From Chryseobacterium sp. 7 (lineage in GTDB: Bacteria > Bacteroidota > Bacteroidia > Flavobacteriales > Weeksellaceae), in contig NZ_RCCA01000001.1 of NCBI RefSeq assembly GCF_003663845.1, forward strand, positions 3,162,001-3,226,000: DNA of 64,000 bases. The letters run 5' to 3'. Below are positions 35,257 through 43,472 of this stretch, piece by piece. The notes beneath the pieces are model-generated. The model saw nothing but the letters and a program-made list of their open reading frames with translations, ran no database searches and had not been told where the DNA came from. The translations under genes and the position numbers were made by a program. Within the stretch, counting starts at the first letter, position 1. Each line of letters starts with the position of its first letter.

Positions 35257-36018
35257 TTAACTATTCAGCCAGTTCAGGCATTCAGCAATCTGCATTTTAC
35301 TGATAAAAACTTCTGCATTCACTTCCGGTTCCGGAGAAAGCCTAAGTTCTACTTTCTGACTGGAATGTTTAATAATCTCAGAAACGGCTTTTTTATTAAT
35401 GATAAACTTACGGTTTATTTTAAAGAAAATTTCAGGATTCAGCTTCTGAATAATATCTTTAATGGTATCATCATAAATATAGGTCTGATGGTCTTTTGTG
35501 GTCAGAAAAAGATATTTTCCTGAGGCGAAAAAGTAAGCCGTGTTATGCTCGTCTATAGATTTGAGTTTATTCCCTTCTCTTACCATAAAACGTTTCATCA
35601 TCTCATCATCCGTCTGTCTTAATGAAGAGATGGATTTAAGAACCGGTTCGGGATCAAAATTGTTTCTTATGGAGATAAATTTCTGTAAAGCTTTATGTAA
35701 ATCTTCTTCTTCAAAAGGTTTCAGAAGATAATCAATAGTGAAATGCCTGAAAACCCTCATGGCATATTCATCAAATGCAGTAATGAAAATAATTGGGGTG
35801 AAAAGTTCCACATGCTCGAAAATTTCCAGGCTCATTCCATCGCCAAGATGGATATCCATAAAAATAAGGTCTGCAGAATCTTTCTCAAAAAAATCGATTG
35901 CCTGTTTTTTGGAACGAAGAATAACAGTCTCTGTAACAGGGACAATGCTCTGTGTATCTAAAAGGTTTTTCAGATAATTCACAGCCAGCAGCTCATCTTC
36001 TATAATGGCAATTTTCAT
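35257..36018 (-). CDS. LytTR family response regulator
   Basis: 253 residues from ATG 36018; the frame is open upstream to 36126 but those codons are antisense-like and lie across a terminator. The receiver domain has IIEDE (acidic pocket), DLIFMDIH with phosphoacceptor Asp55, and a conserved Lys in YLLKPF. The LytTR DNA-binding domain (about 145-250) has YFFASGKYLFLTTKDHQTYIY and FKINRKFIINKKAV. It is the natural partner of the LytS-like kinase at 43473, with the protease and SusCD genes between them. Direct repeats at 43429-43461 are its candidate site. Confidence 0.93.
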   Translation of the reverse strand: MKIAIIEDELLAVNYLKNLLDTQSIVPVTETVILRSKKQAIDFFEKDSADLIFMDIHLGDGMSLEIFEHVELFTPIIFITAFDEYAMRVFRHFTIDYLLKPFEEEDLHKALQKFISIRNNFDPEPVLKSISSLRQTDDEMMKRFMVREGNKLKSIDEHNTAYFFASGKYLFLTTKDHQTYIYDDTIKDIIQKLNPEIFFKINRKFIINKKAVSEIIKHSSQKVELRLSPEPEVNAEVFISKMQIAECLNWLNS

Positions 36019-36025
36019 AACGGTG

Positions 36026-36053
36026 CAAAAGTACAAAAAAACCGCTAAAACAA
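36026..36053 (-). promoter_or_regulatory. Promoter of the LytTR regulator
   Basis: On the minus strand, TTG (36053-36051), a 17-base spacer and TACTTTTG (36033-36026) form a full Bacteroidetes promoter. Seven bases separate it from the ATG, so the mRNA would have almost no leader. It overlaps the SusD terminator. Confidence 0.65.
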
Positions 36054-36070
36054 TTAAGTTCAAGCGGTTT
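36035..36070 (-). terminator. Intrinsic terminator after susD
   Basis: On the minus strand AAACCGCT (36070-36063) pairs with AGCGGTTT (36046-36039) and is followed by more T. It separates SusD from the response regulator; the regulator promoter -33 element lies in its loop. Confidence 0.75.
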
Positions 36071-36097
36071 CCTCTGTATTGAATTTGATATGAAGTT

Positions 36098-37426
36098 TTA
36101 TAAATTAGGGTTATTCTTCTTCGCACTCATTGGATACTCAATGGTATATCGCGGATCATTCTGCTGAAGAATATACTCTTTGCCACTGATGGTGTGGCTT
36201 ATTTTTTTCTGATTCGCTCTTCTCAGGTCGAACCATCTTTGTCCTTCCAAAGCAAATTCTCTGAATCTTTCATCCAGAATAAAGTTCATCAATGCTGTAG
36301 ATTCCATTGAAGATACTGCATTTTGCACTGAAGTGTATCCGTCCGGAGTATATCTTTTTTTTAAGACTTTCAGAAGTGTTTCCTTAGCTTCAGCCAGTTT
36401 ATTCAACTTTAGCAATGCTTCAGATTTTATAAAGTACTGCTCTGCTGTTCTGAAAGACACTTTGAATTCTAAACTTCCTCCTTTGGTGACTTTATACTTA
36501 CTTCCATTCTTTTCAAAATACATGCCAAACCTTTTATCTGCGGTAGTATTGTATGAAGAAATCAGTTCAGGAGATGCAAAACATAAGTTTTTGATAGAAT
36601 TATCCCACGTATTATCCAGGGCCATAATAGATTCCGGAGAAGCATAATGGTTAGGAACTGTATTTGTGGTATTCAGATTGCTCAAATCACTTTTTACTGC
36701 CAGCACCTGATCTGCATAATTTAAAGCTTTGTTCCAGTCTCCTTCGTATAGGGCTGTTCTTGCTTCAAAAGCAAACAATGCTGTTTTAGAGAATCTGTAA
36801 TTAACTCCCAATGCCTGCTTTTGCTCAACCATCAATTCCTCTGCTTTTTTAAGATCTGCATGGATCTGATTGTATACTTCCTGTACGGATGATGGCTTCA
36901 ATACCTGTTCAAGATCAATTTCTAGATTAATAGGAACTCCTCTATCTGTAGAAGCTGTAGCACTGTTGTACGGTTTTCCGTATAAATTCACCAAATCAAA
37001 ATACAGGTAAGCACGAAGGGCATACGCTTCTGCTAAAATCTGATTCTTCTCCGGAGAATCCTGCATTGTTTTGCTTCCTTCATTGATAATCTGGTTCAGG
37101 TAGAAATTAACAGAATAAAACCTTAGCCAAGGAAATTCATTAGAAGTTGGGTCGTTATTTGAATCTTTCCACATTGCCATTTCACGATAAGAAACAAAAT
37201 CTACTCCATTGTCATCAATATTCACCTCATCGGTACGAAGTGCTACCAGCGATTTGTGAACCGGATATTTTGAATAAGCAGATGTAAGTACCTGTCGATA
37301 ATCTTCAGCGGTAACAGGAATAACTTTTCCTTCAGGCTGAATATCTAAAAACCTGTCACATCCTATATTGATAAGGCTAATTGCTGTAAGTGCTATGATT
37401 GTTGTAATTTTTCTCATTGTTCTCAA
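36098..37426 (-). CDS. RagB/SusD family nutrient-uptake lipoprotein
   Basis: 442 residues. The lipobox SLINIGC (Cys about 23) follows a signal peptide; mature start DRFLDIQPEGKVIPVTAEDYR is the SusD opening. TPR-like helices follow, and the C-terminus has ILDERFREFALEGQRWFDLRR, a SusD hallmark. It is an outer-membrane surface lipoprotein that captures ligand for its SusC partner, encoded immediately upstream with a 3-bp gap. Ligand unknown; the protease gene in the operon suggests peptides or protein-derived ligands. Confidence 0.93.
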   Translation of the reverse strand: MRTMRKITTIIALTAISLINIGCDRFLDIQPEGKVIPVTAEDYRQVLTSAYSKYPVHKSLVALRTDEVNIDDNGVDFVSYREMAMWKDSNNDPTSNEFPWLRFYSVNFYLNQIINEGSKTMQDSPEKNQILAEAYALRAYLYFDLVNLYGKPYNSATASTDRGVPINLEIDLEQVLKPSSVQEVYNQIHADLKKAEELMVEQKQALGVNYRFSKTALFAFEARTALYEGDWNKALNYADQVLAVKSDLSNLNTTNTVPNHYASPESIMALDNTWDNSIKNLCFASPELISSYNTTADKRFGMYFEKNGSKYKVTKGGSLEFKVSFRTAEQYFIKSEALLKLNKLAEAKETLLKVLKKRYTPDGYTSVQNAVSSMESTALMNFILDERFREFALEGQRWFDLRRANQKKISHTISGKEYILQQNDPRYTIEYPMSAKKNNPNL

Positions 37427-37429
37427 GTT

Positions 37430-40400
37430 TTAAAAAGAAACATTAAATCCTACGGTTACTGACTTGGTGATAGGCTGTGCATAAATATTACCATAGGTCT
37501 CCGGATCAAAGTACCCGCTATATCCGTTACTGAATACAAACAGATTACGTCCTTCAACACTCAGTCTCAAACTGGAAATCCCCATAGGATTTGTAAATTC
37601 TTTAGGCAGTGTATACCCTAAACGGATGCTGCTGATTCTTATATAGCTGATCTCTTTTGCCCATATATCAAGTAAACTATATGCATTGGAACTGTTTCCT
37701 GCAAACCATTTATTCGCCATCCATCCGTCCGGATTAGCGTCCATATCAGGACTTGTGATACCCGGAAGCGAACCTCCTGCCTGATAGATGTCTCTTGTGT
37801 AGTTTCTTCCTCTATCCAGATCCATACCCCGGTAAGAAGGTGTTCTCATTACGGTCTGCTTCAGATTGAATGTTGCAGAGATGGTAAGATCAAAATTACT
37901 TATCTTAAATGTGTTGATAATACCTCCAGTAAACTTCGGATCTCTGTCTCCTACATAAGTAAACAGGTTTCTTAGTTCAGCACTTGAAAGTTTTGTGTCT
38001 ACAAGCTGCCCCGGAAGGAAATCCGCATATACGTCATATAACTTAAAGAATTCTGCTGCTGATATTTTTTGATCTCCTTTCCAGAATAATGGGTTTCCGT
38101 GTTCATCCATTCCGGCAGTTTTCAAAGCAAAAACAGCATTCACAGGCAGACCTTCTCTTGAAGGAAGGAACGAGTTATCACGAGGCTGCTCGCTCAATAC
38201 TCTACTCTTGTTGTGTGCAAAGTTGATGGTAGTAGTCCATTTGAAATTATCATGATTAATGTTTCTGGTAGATAATGCCAATTCAAAACCTTTATTGGTC
38301 AAGCTTCCCCAGTTCATCATGGTATATTCAAACCCTGTCTCAAGAGGGGTTTCTCTCATGCTGATCATATCTGTTCCTTTTCTGCTGTAAACATCAGCAG
38401 TAAGGCTCACACGGTTATTGAACAATCCTAAATCAAGGCCAAGGTTCGTGTTGGTAGTTTTCTCCCATCTTAATTTATCGTTTGGAGGACTTATTACAGT
38501 AATAACTCCTTCTTTTACACCTGGAAGAATTGTTGCATCATTATATTCTCCAATAAAGAATGGTGAAGTATTTCTGTCGATATTCCCTTGAAGACCATAA
38601 GATGCTCTCAATCTAAGGTTAGATACGGCAGTAATATTTTTCATAAAGTTCTCCTTCGTTACCAGCCATGATCCTGAAACTGCCCAGATTGGAAGGTATT
38701 TATACTTTTTATTCACCCCAAACAGGTTGGTTCCGTCATATCTTACACTTCCGAAGAATGTATATTTCTGATCATAAGTATAAGATGCTGTAGCAAACAT
38801 AGAAGCGTAAGCATTCTCTATTGGCGGGTTTTCACGATAAGTTTCATATTTTTTATCGGATGCGAAATCTGAATTCGGGAACACAATGGCCGTACCTCTT
38901 CTTGAAGTGGGATCATATCCAAAGGCTCTTGTGATGGTTGTATTATCCTCTGTTTTGCGGATTTCTGTTCCTGCCATCAAATCAATTTCGTGTTTTGAAT
39001 TGATTTTCGTGCTGTATGCCGCCTGCAACTTCCAGTTGTATTGAAAGAAATCATTATCCCAGTTTTGCTTTACAGCACCTGCAGGTAAAAAGTAATTGTA
39101 CTTACCGTCTTTATAGTAACGGGTACCTTCTCTCATTTTTCGGGTGGAATAAGTGTTCTGTCCTGCAAATTTCTCAGTTTTATTAGCATCATACTGAATA
39201 CCTAACTGAGAGGTAAATCTTAAACTTTTTGAAGTTTTATATTCTAAATCTAAAATCGCTTTCAGAGAATTATTTTTTAGAGAATAGCTGGTATTTTCTC
39301 TTTCTTCAAGGAAGTTGAAAGGAACATATAAATCCTCAAAACCGTCTATATCTCTATCATAATTATAGCTTCCGTCCGCATTAAAAGGCTTCAGGTAAGG
39401 ATTGGCGTTTCTTGAATAATTAATAGGATTGATTGAAGCATCAGCATCCGTTACAAAAGATGTACGTTCGCTTTGTGTTCCGAAAATAGAGATTCCTGCA
39501 TTTAACTTATCGCTTAATTTATAATTGTTTTTTAAAGTCAGGTTATAACGTTTAAACCCTGTACCAATAGTTGTTCCTTCTTCATCATAGTATCCCAGGG
39601 AGAAATAGTAATCTGCGCGGTCACTACCTCCGGAAACACTTAATCCGTATTGTTTGTTGATGGCATTTCTGTACAACAGTTTGCCCCAGTCTGTATTGTT
39701 ATTTCTTAAACCGTTAATTTGTTGGCGTGTGAATGAATTCAGCGCATCGAAACCTCCGTTTCTGAAAGCATCAAGCTGACTGTTCTGAGTCAGAATTCTC
39801 ATCACTTCTCCTTTATCTGCCCGGTAAATAAGATCTGCACGCTTGGCAAGCATCAGTTCCAGGTCTACTTTTTCAGAAGCATTTAAAAGATTCAGTTTAT
39901 CAAAATCAGGGCGTGATGTCACGAAGGTATCAGCTGAAAAGTTCAGTTTTAAACTTCCTTTCTTTCCTTTTTTAGTGGTAATGGAAATTACTCCGTTTGC
40001 TGCTCTTGCTCCATAAATAGCAGTTGCAGCGGCATCTTTAAGGATGGTAATATCTTCAATATCGTTAGGGTTAAGCCCTGCAATAGAGAAGTTCTGAAGC
40101 TGGTCAATATTGTCTTTATCAGTAAAATTAGGAACATCATTTCCTTCTAACGGAAGGCCATCGATTACCCATAGCGGATCCTGAGGACCGGAAAGAGAAG
40201 CTGTACCTCTGATTCTGATCTTCGCCGGACTACCGGGAGCACCGGTTTCGGGAGTTACTGCCACACCAGCAATCTGCCCTGCCAGCATTTGGTCTACACT
40301 GGCAACACCAGCCTGGCTGATGTTGTCCATTTTTACTGTAGAAACCGCTGAAGTCTGCTTACGCTTTTCAATTTTCTGGTAACCGGTGATGATTACTTCC

Positions 40401-40762
40401 TGAATTTTATTTTTATCTGTTACCTCAGAAGTTAATCTGATAGTATAGTTTGTCTGTCCTTCATTAAGCTGAATCACTCTGGATTCATATCCTGGATAAC
40501 TTACCGATACGGTTTTTGTATCGGCTGGAATTTCTAGTATAAATTTCCCGTCCTTATCGGTTACTGTACCTACTGATACACTTTCGATAATTCCTTCTAA
40601 TTCTGTTTTTGTAGAGACCGACTGTGTCTCAATTTTTATAGAAGCACCGGTAATGATATGAGAAGTATTTCCGTCTTCTATTTTTCCGGTGATGGTTTTC
40701 TTTTGCTGGGCCATTGCTATATTAGCAGCCAAAAGAGGTAAAAGTATTAGAGTTTTTTTCAT
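37430..40762 (-). CDS. SusC/RagA family TonB-dependent outer-membrane transporter
   Basis: 1110 residues: signal peptide ending NIAMAQ, a carboxypeptidase-like domain (about 22-110), the TonB-box region IQEVIITGYQKIEKRKQTSAVST, the plug (QMLAGQIAGVAVTPETGAPG, ILKDAAATAIYGARAANGVI) and a beta-barrel ending in VGFNVSF with terminal Phe. It imports large substrates across the outer membrane with SusD. The carboxypeptidase-like domain is unusually interrupted by an extra stretch (about 50-70). It is placed between a metalloprotease and SusD in one operon. Confidence 0.95.
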   Translation of the reverse strand: MKKTLILLPLLAANIAMAQQKKTITGKIEDGNTSHIITGASIKIETQSVSTKTELEGIIESVSVGTVTDKDGKFILEIPADTKTVSVSYPGYESRVIQLNEGQTNYTIRLTSEVTDKNKIQEVIITGYQKIEKRKQTSAVSTVKMDNISQAGVASVDQMLAGQIAGVAVTPETGAPGSPAKIRIRGTASLSGPQDPLWVIDGLPLEGNDVPNFTDKDNIDQLQNFSIAGLNPNDIEDITILKDAAATAIYGARAANGVISITTKKGKKGSLKLNFSADTFVTSRPDFDKLNLLNASEKVDLELMLAKRADLIYRADKGEVMRILTQNSQLDAFRNGGFDALNSFTRQQINGLRNNNTDWGKLLYRNAINKQYGLSVSGGSDRADYYFSLGYYDEEGTTIGTGFKRYNLTLKNNYKLSDKLNAGISIFGTQSERTSFVTDADASINPINYSRNANPYLKPFNADGSYNYDRDIDGFEDLYVPFNFLEERENTSYSLKNNSLKAILDLEYKTSKSLRFTSQLGIQYDANKTEKFAGQNTYSTRKMREGTRYYKDGKYNYFLPAGAVKQNWDNDFFQYNWKLQAAYSTKINSKHEIDLMAGTEIRKTEDNTTITRAFGYDPTSRRGTAIVFPNSDFASDKKYETYRENPPIENAYASMFATASYTYDQKYTFFGSVRYDGTNLFGVNKKYKYLPIWAVSGSWLVTKENFMKNITAVSNLRLRASYGLQGNIDRNTSPFFIGEYNDATILPGVKEGVITVISPPNDKLRWEKTTNTNLGLDLGLFNNRVSLTADVYSRKGTDMISMRETPLETGFEYTMMNWGSLTNKGFELALSTRNINHDNFKWTTTINFAHNKSRVLSEQPRDNSFLPSREGLPVNAVFALKTAGMDEHGNPLFWKGDQKISAAEFFKLYDVYADFLPGQLVDTKLSSAELRNLFTYVGDRDPKFTGGIINTFKISNFDLTISATFNLKQTVMRTPSYRGMDLDRGRNYTRDIYQAGGSLPGITSPDMDANPDGWMANKWFAGNSSNAYSLLDIWAKEISYIRISSIRLGYTLPKEFTNPMGISSLRLSVEGRNLFVFSNGYSGYFDPETYGNIYAQPITKSVTVGFNVSF

Positions 40763-40768
40763 TGCCGT

Positions 40769-43342
40769 TTATTTGTTTAAAGCCTCTTGAATACGAATGA
40801 TTAAATCTGTGTAATGTGCTCTGGAAGCATCATCTCCTCTGTATCTTGTTCCGTTCAATAAGTCCAGAACCTTCTGAAGTTCTGCTCTCTTGTAAGTAGT
40901 GACCTCAGATACTCTCTTCATGGATGAATAATTGATATTCCTCAACCCATGATCCTCTTCATGGAAATTACAGATGGTCGGAATGTTCAGATTATCATCT
41001 GCTTTCAATCCTTTCACTGCTGTTTTTTCAAATAATTTGTTTACCGAAACAATCAGGGCATCCACATAATTTTTTTGAGTCATTTTTTCAAGCATAGTAA
41101 GGCTTCCTTTTTTGTTGAAAATGGCTGTTCTTATCTGATCAAATAAATTTTCAACGGTGTAGATTTCTTCTTTCGATCCTGAGACCTGGTGTTTCATCTC
41201 GTTTTCAAGTAACCTCAGCAATCTGTCATCCATCAAAAGGGAATAGATATTCGCATACTGCATTCCTCTTGCCAGGGTATACGGCGTCTGCTCGAATGGT
41301 CCTATTGGTGAATCTTTAACCGGATATGTTTTTTCTGTAATCGGATTAAAGAATAACCATTCCGGAAGGTTGATGGCATTTTTAACAAGATAATCAACGG
41401 CTCTTCTCTGAATTTCTGCAGGTACTGCTTCATACGCTTTCTTCTTATTACCAAAAACAGTATTATTCAGATAAATCCCTCCTACATTGGCCATCACATG
41501 GCCTGTATACAGATCCCACTGCCCGATAACTCCCAAATACAGTTTTCCGGCATCTGTGTATTTTTTACCATCTTCATATGTCCATTTCAGGAGATTATTG
41601 ATGACAACTTTCAGGTTTTTCATTCCGTACTCGCTGGCTTTCATTGCATCATCCCCTAAATCTTCCGACTGCGAACGCGGATCAATGGTTTCCAGATAGC
41701 TCTGTTGCTCCCCATAGAAATACATCGGGTCATCTTCGTGCTTTTCAATTAAATTTTTCAGCGCTTTTTTCTCTACAAATTCATCCGGATACCAACGGTA
41801 GCCCCAGTCTATGGCATATTTATCGTAAAGACCAATTTTCGGAGTGATTGCTGTAACGCCATCTTCCGGCTGAGCTACATAATTGTAACGCGCATAATCC
41901 ATAATGGAAGGTGCCGTACCACCCATTTTGTCTGTAAATTCTTTAGAACGAAGCGACTCTACAGGGAATGCAAAGGATGCTCCCATATTGTGCTTCAATC
42001 CAAAAGTGTGTCCTACTTCATGAGATGAAACAAAACGGATGGCTTCTCCCATATGTTCATCACTGAATTTATTCCCTCTTGCTTTTGGGTCGATAGGCCC
42101 TGTCTGAATTCTCATCCAGTCATGAAGAGAAGTCATTACATTATGCCACCAGATAATATCTGCTTCGATAATTTCTCCACTTCTCGGGTCTACCACAGAA
42201 GGTCCCATTGCATTTGACTTTGGCGACGCGGCGTAAGTAATCACAGAATATCTTACATCATCAATATCAAAATCTTCATCTTTTTCGTCCGGCATTTTCG
42301 CAATCACTGCATTTTTGAATCCTGCCTGCTCAAACGCCGCCTGCCAGTCATGTACTCCGGCAATGATTTTCTCACGCCATTGTTTTGGTGTTGCCGGGTC
42401 TATATAATAAACAATCGGCTTTTTTGGCTCTACCAGCTCACCTCTTAAGTATTTTTCTTTATCTTCATCTTTGGGCTCAAGATTCCATTTGGTAATGAAA
42501 AACTTTTCGTCCATTTTTTGCTGATTGTCATTAAACGACCAGTGTTTTTCGGAGAAAAATCCTACTCTTGAATCCGCTACTCTTGGTTTCATCGGTATTT
42601 TAGAAAGCAGAACCAGATTGGTCGTAACGCCTAATGTTACCGCAAGATCTACTCCGCCTTCATTGACAGAAGTAGACAATTGAGACTTCACCACAAGGTT
42701 TTTAGGAAATGTTTTTACTCCTTCTATATAAGAAAGGCTTGACTTCACAGACCCTCCTAATCCTACATTGCCCAAAACATCATTAAAGCTTTTCTGATTT
42801 CCATCAAAAACTTTGTTCACTTTAATGGCTACCGCTGTAGAGTCACTGTTTTGTGCTTCAATATCAAAAACTTCAATGACAGATTCTGAAAAGTTATCTT
42901 TCACCGATTTTGTAATGGCATCATTTTTTGGTGATGACACTTTAGGAACCACCGTTTTCACCCATACTTTTTTAGCTACAGGATCACGGTGAAAGGAGAT
43001 GACTTTATTTTCATAGTTCATTCCTTTGTTCAAACCTGCCTCATTCACCTGCATTGGCACCTGAGAAAGTTTGTTAACCACCAAAAACTGACGTCCCATC
43101 AAACTGTCGGGAATTTCAAAATAAATATCCGTTTTTACCTGAATGGTATTAAAAAGTCCCTTTTTATAAGTTCCTTTCTTAATCAGGTCTTCAATTTTTT
43201 TTGTTTTCTTTGAGGAAGAGGTCTCTGTCTTATCCGTTTTTTCTTTGTTGACCTTTACCGTATCTTTATCTTTTTTCTGTGCTACTGCCATTGGTGAAGC
43301 CATAGCAAGACCGAGATACAGTGCGAGCCTGTAATTCTTCAT
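40769..43342 (-). CDS. Secreted zinc metalloprotease (DUF5117/DUF4953 type)
   Basis: About 857 residues. ATG 43342 gives a signal peptide ending MAVAQ; ATG 43360 is an alternative, and the frame start at 43408 lies upstream of the -7 promoter element and is unlikely. Residues about 370-520 hold the metzincin-like site HEVGHTFGLKH (HExxHxxGxxH, about 440) and a Met-turn candidate SIMDYARYN. DUF5117-like sequence precedes it and a helical domain follows. It is probably periplasmic or surface-exposed. It is the first gene after the kinase and sits 6 bp before susC, so digestion of proteins and import of peptides may be coupled. Confidence 0.88.
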   Translation of the reverse strand: MKNYRLALYLGLAMASPMAVAQKKDKDTVKVNKEKTDKTETSSSKKTKKIEDLIKKGTYKKGLFNTIQVKTDIYFEIPDSLMGRQFLVVNKLSQVPMQVNEAGLNKGMNYENKVISFHRDPVAKKVWVKTVVPKVSSPKNDAITKSVKDNFSESVIEVFDIEAQNSDSTAVAIKVNKVFDGNQKSFNDVLGNVGLGGSVKSSLSYIEGVKTFPKNLVVKSQLSTSVNEGGVDLAVTLGVTTNLVLLSKIPMKPRVADSRVGFFSEKHWSFNDNQQKMDEKFFITKWNLEPKDEDKEKYLRGELVEPKKPIVYYIDPATPKQWREKIIAGVHDWQAAFEQAGFKNAVIAKMPDEKDEDFDIDDVRYSVITYAASPKSNAMGPSVVDPRSGEIIEADIIWWHNVMTSLHDWMRIQTGPIDPKARGNKFSDEHMGEAIRFVSSHEVGHTFGLKHNMGASFAFPVESLRSKEFTDKMGGTAPSIMDYARYNYVAQPEDGVTAITPKIGLYDKYAIDWGYRWYPDEFVEKKALKNLIEKHEDDPMYFYGEQQSYLETIDPRSQSEDLGDDAMKASEYGMKNLKVVINNLLKWTYEDGKKYTDAGKLYLGVIGQWDLYTGHVMANVGGIYLNNTVFGNKKKAYEAVPAEIQRRAVDYLVKNAINLPEWLFFNPITEKTYPVKDSPIGPFEQTPYTLARGMQYANIYSLLMDDRLLRLLENEMKHQVSGSKEEIYTVENLFDQIRTAIFNKKGSLTMLEKMTQKNYVDALIVSVNKLFEKTAVKGLKADDNLNIPTICNFHEEDHGLRNINYSSMKRVSEVTTYKRAELQKVLDLLNGTRYRGDDASRAHYTDLIIRIQEALNK

Positions 43343-43390
43343 TAAAATAGTCCGATTCATTCCAAATAGTAAATATCTTAGTTTCAGCCG

Positions 43391-43398
43391 CAAAGCTA
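43391..43398 (-). promoter_or_regulatory. -7 element TAGCTTTG of the protease-SusCD operon
   Basis: Minus-strand TAGCTTTG matches TAnnTTTG and lies 31 or 49 bases before the candidate ATGs at 43360 and 43342. No TTG is found at the -33 position, which is typical of promoters needing an activator; the direct repeats at 43429-43461 are just upstream. Confidence 0.55.
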
Positions 43399-43428
43399 GA
43401 GGTATCATGAATCATATAAATAATATTA

Positions 43429-43461
43429 GGGAGTGAATGGTGCTAATTCGGGAGTGAATGG
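43429..43461 (-). promoter_or_regulatory. Direct repeats, candidate LytTR operator
   Basis: GGGAGTGAATGG occurs at 43429-43440 and again at 43450-43461 (plus-strand letters), two perfect 12-bp copies with a 21-bp period. LytTR regulators bind paired direct repeats about two helical turns apart, so spacing and location upstream of the -7 element fit an activator site for the neighbouring regulator. Confidence 0.6.
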
Positions 43462-43472
43462 ATTTTTTATTT

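Noticed and set aside
35738..35977. Plus-strand open frames within the response regulator gene
   Set aside because: They lie fully antisense to a well-supported LytTR regulator and have no protein-family character.
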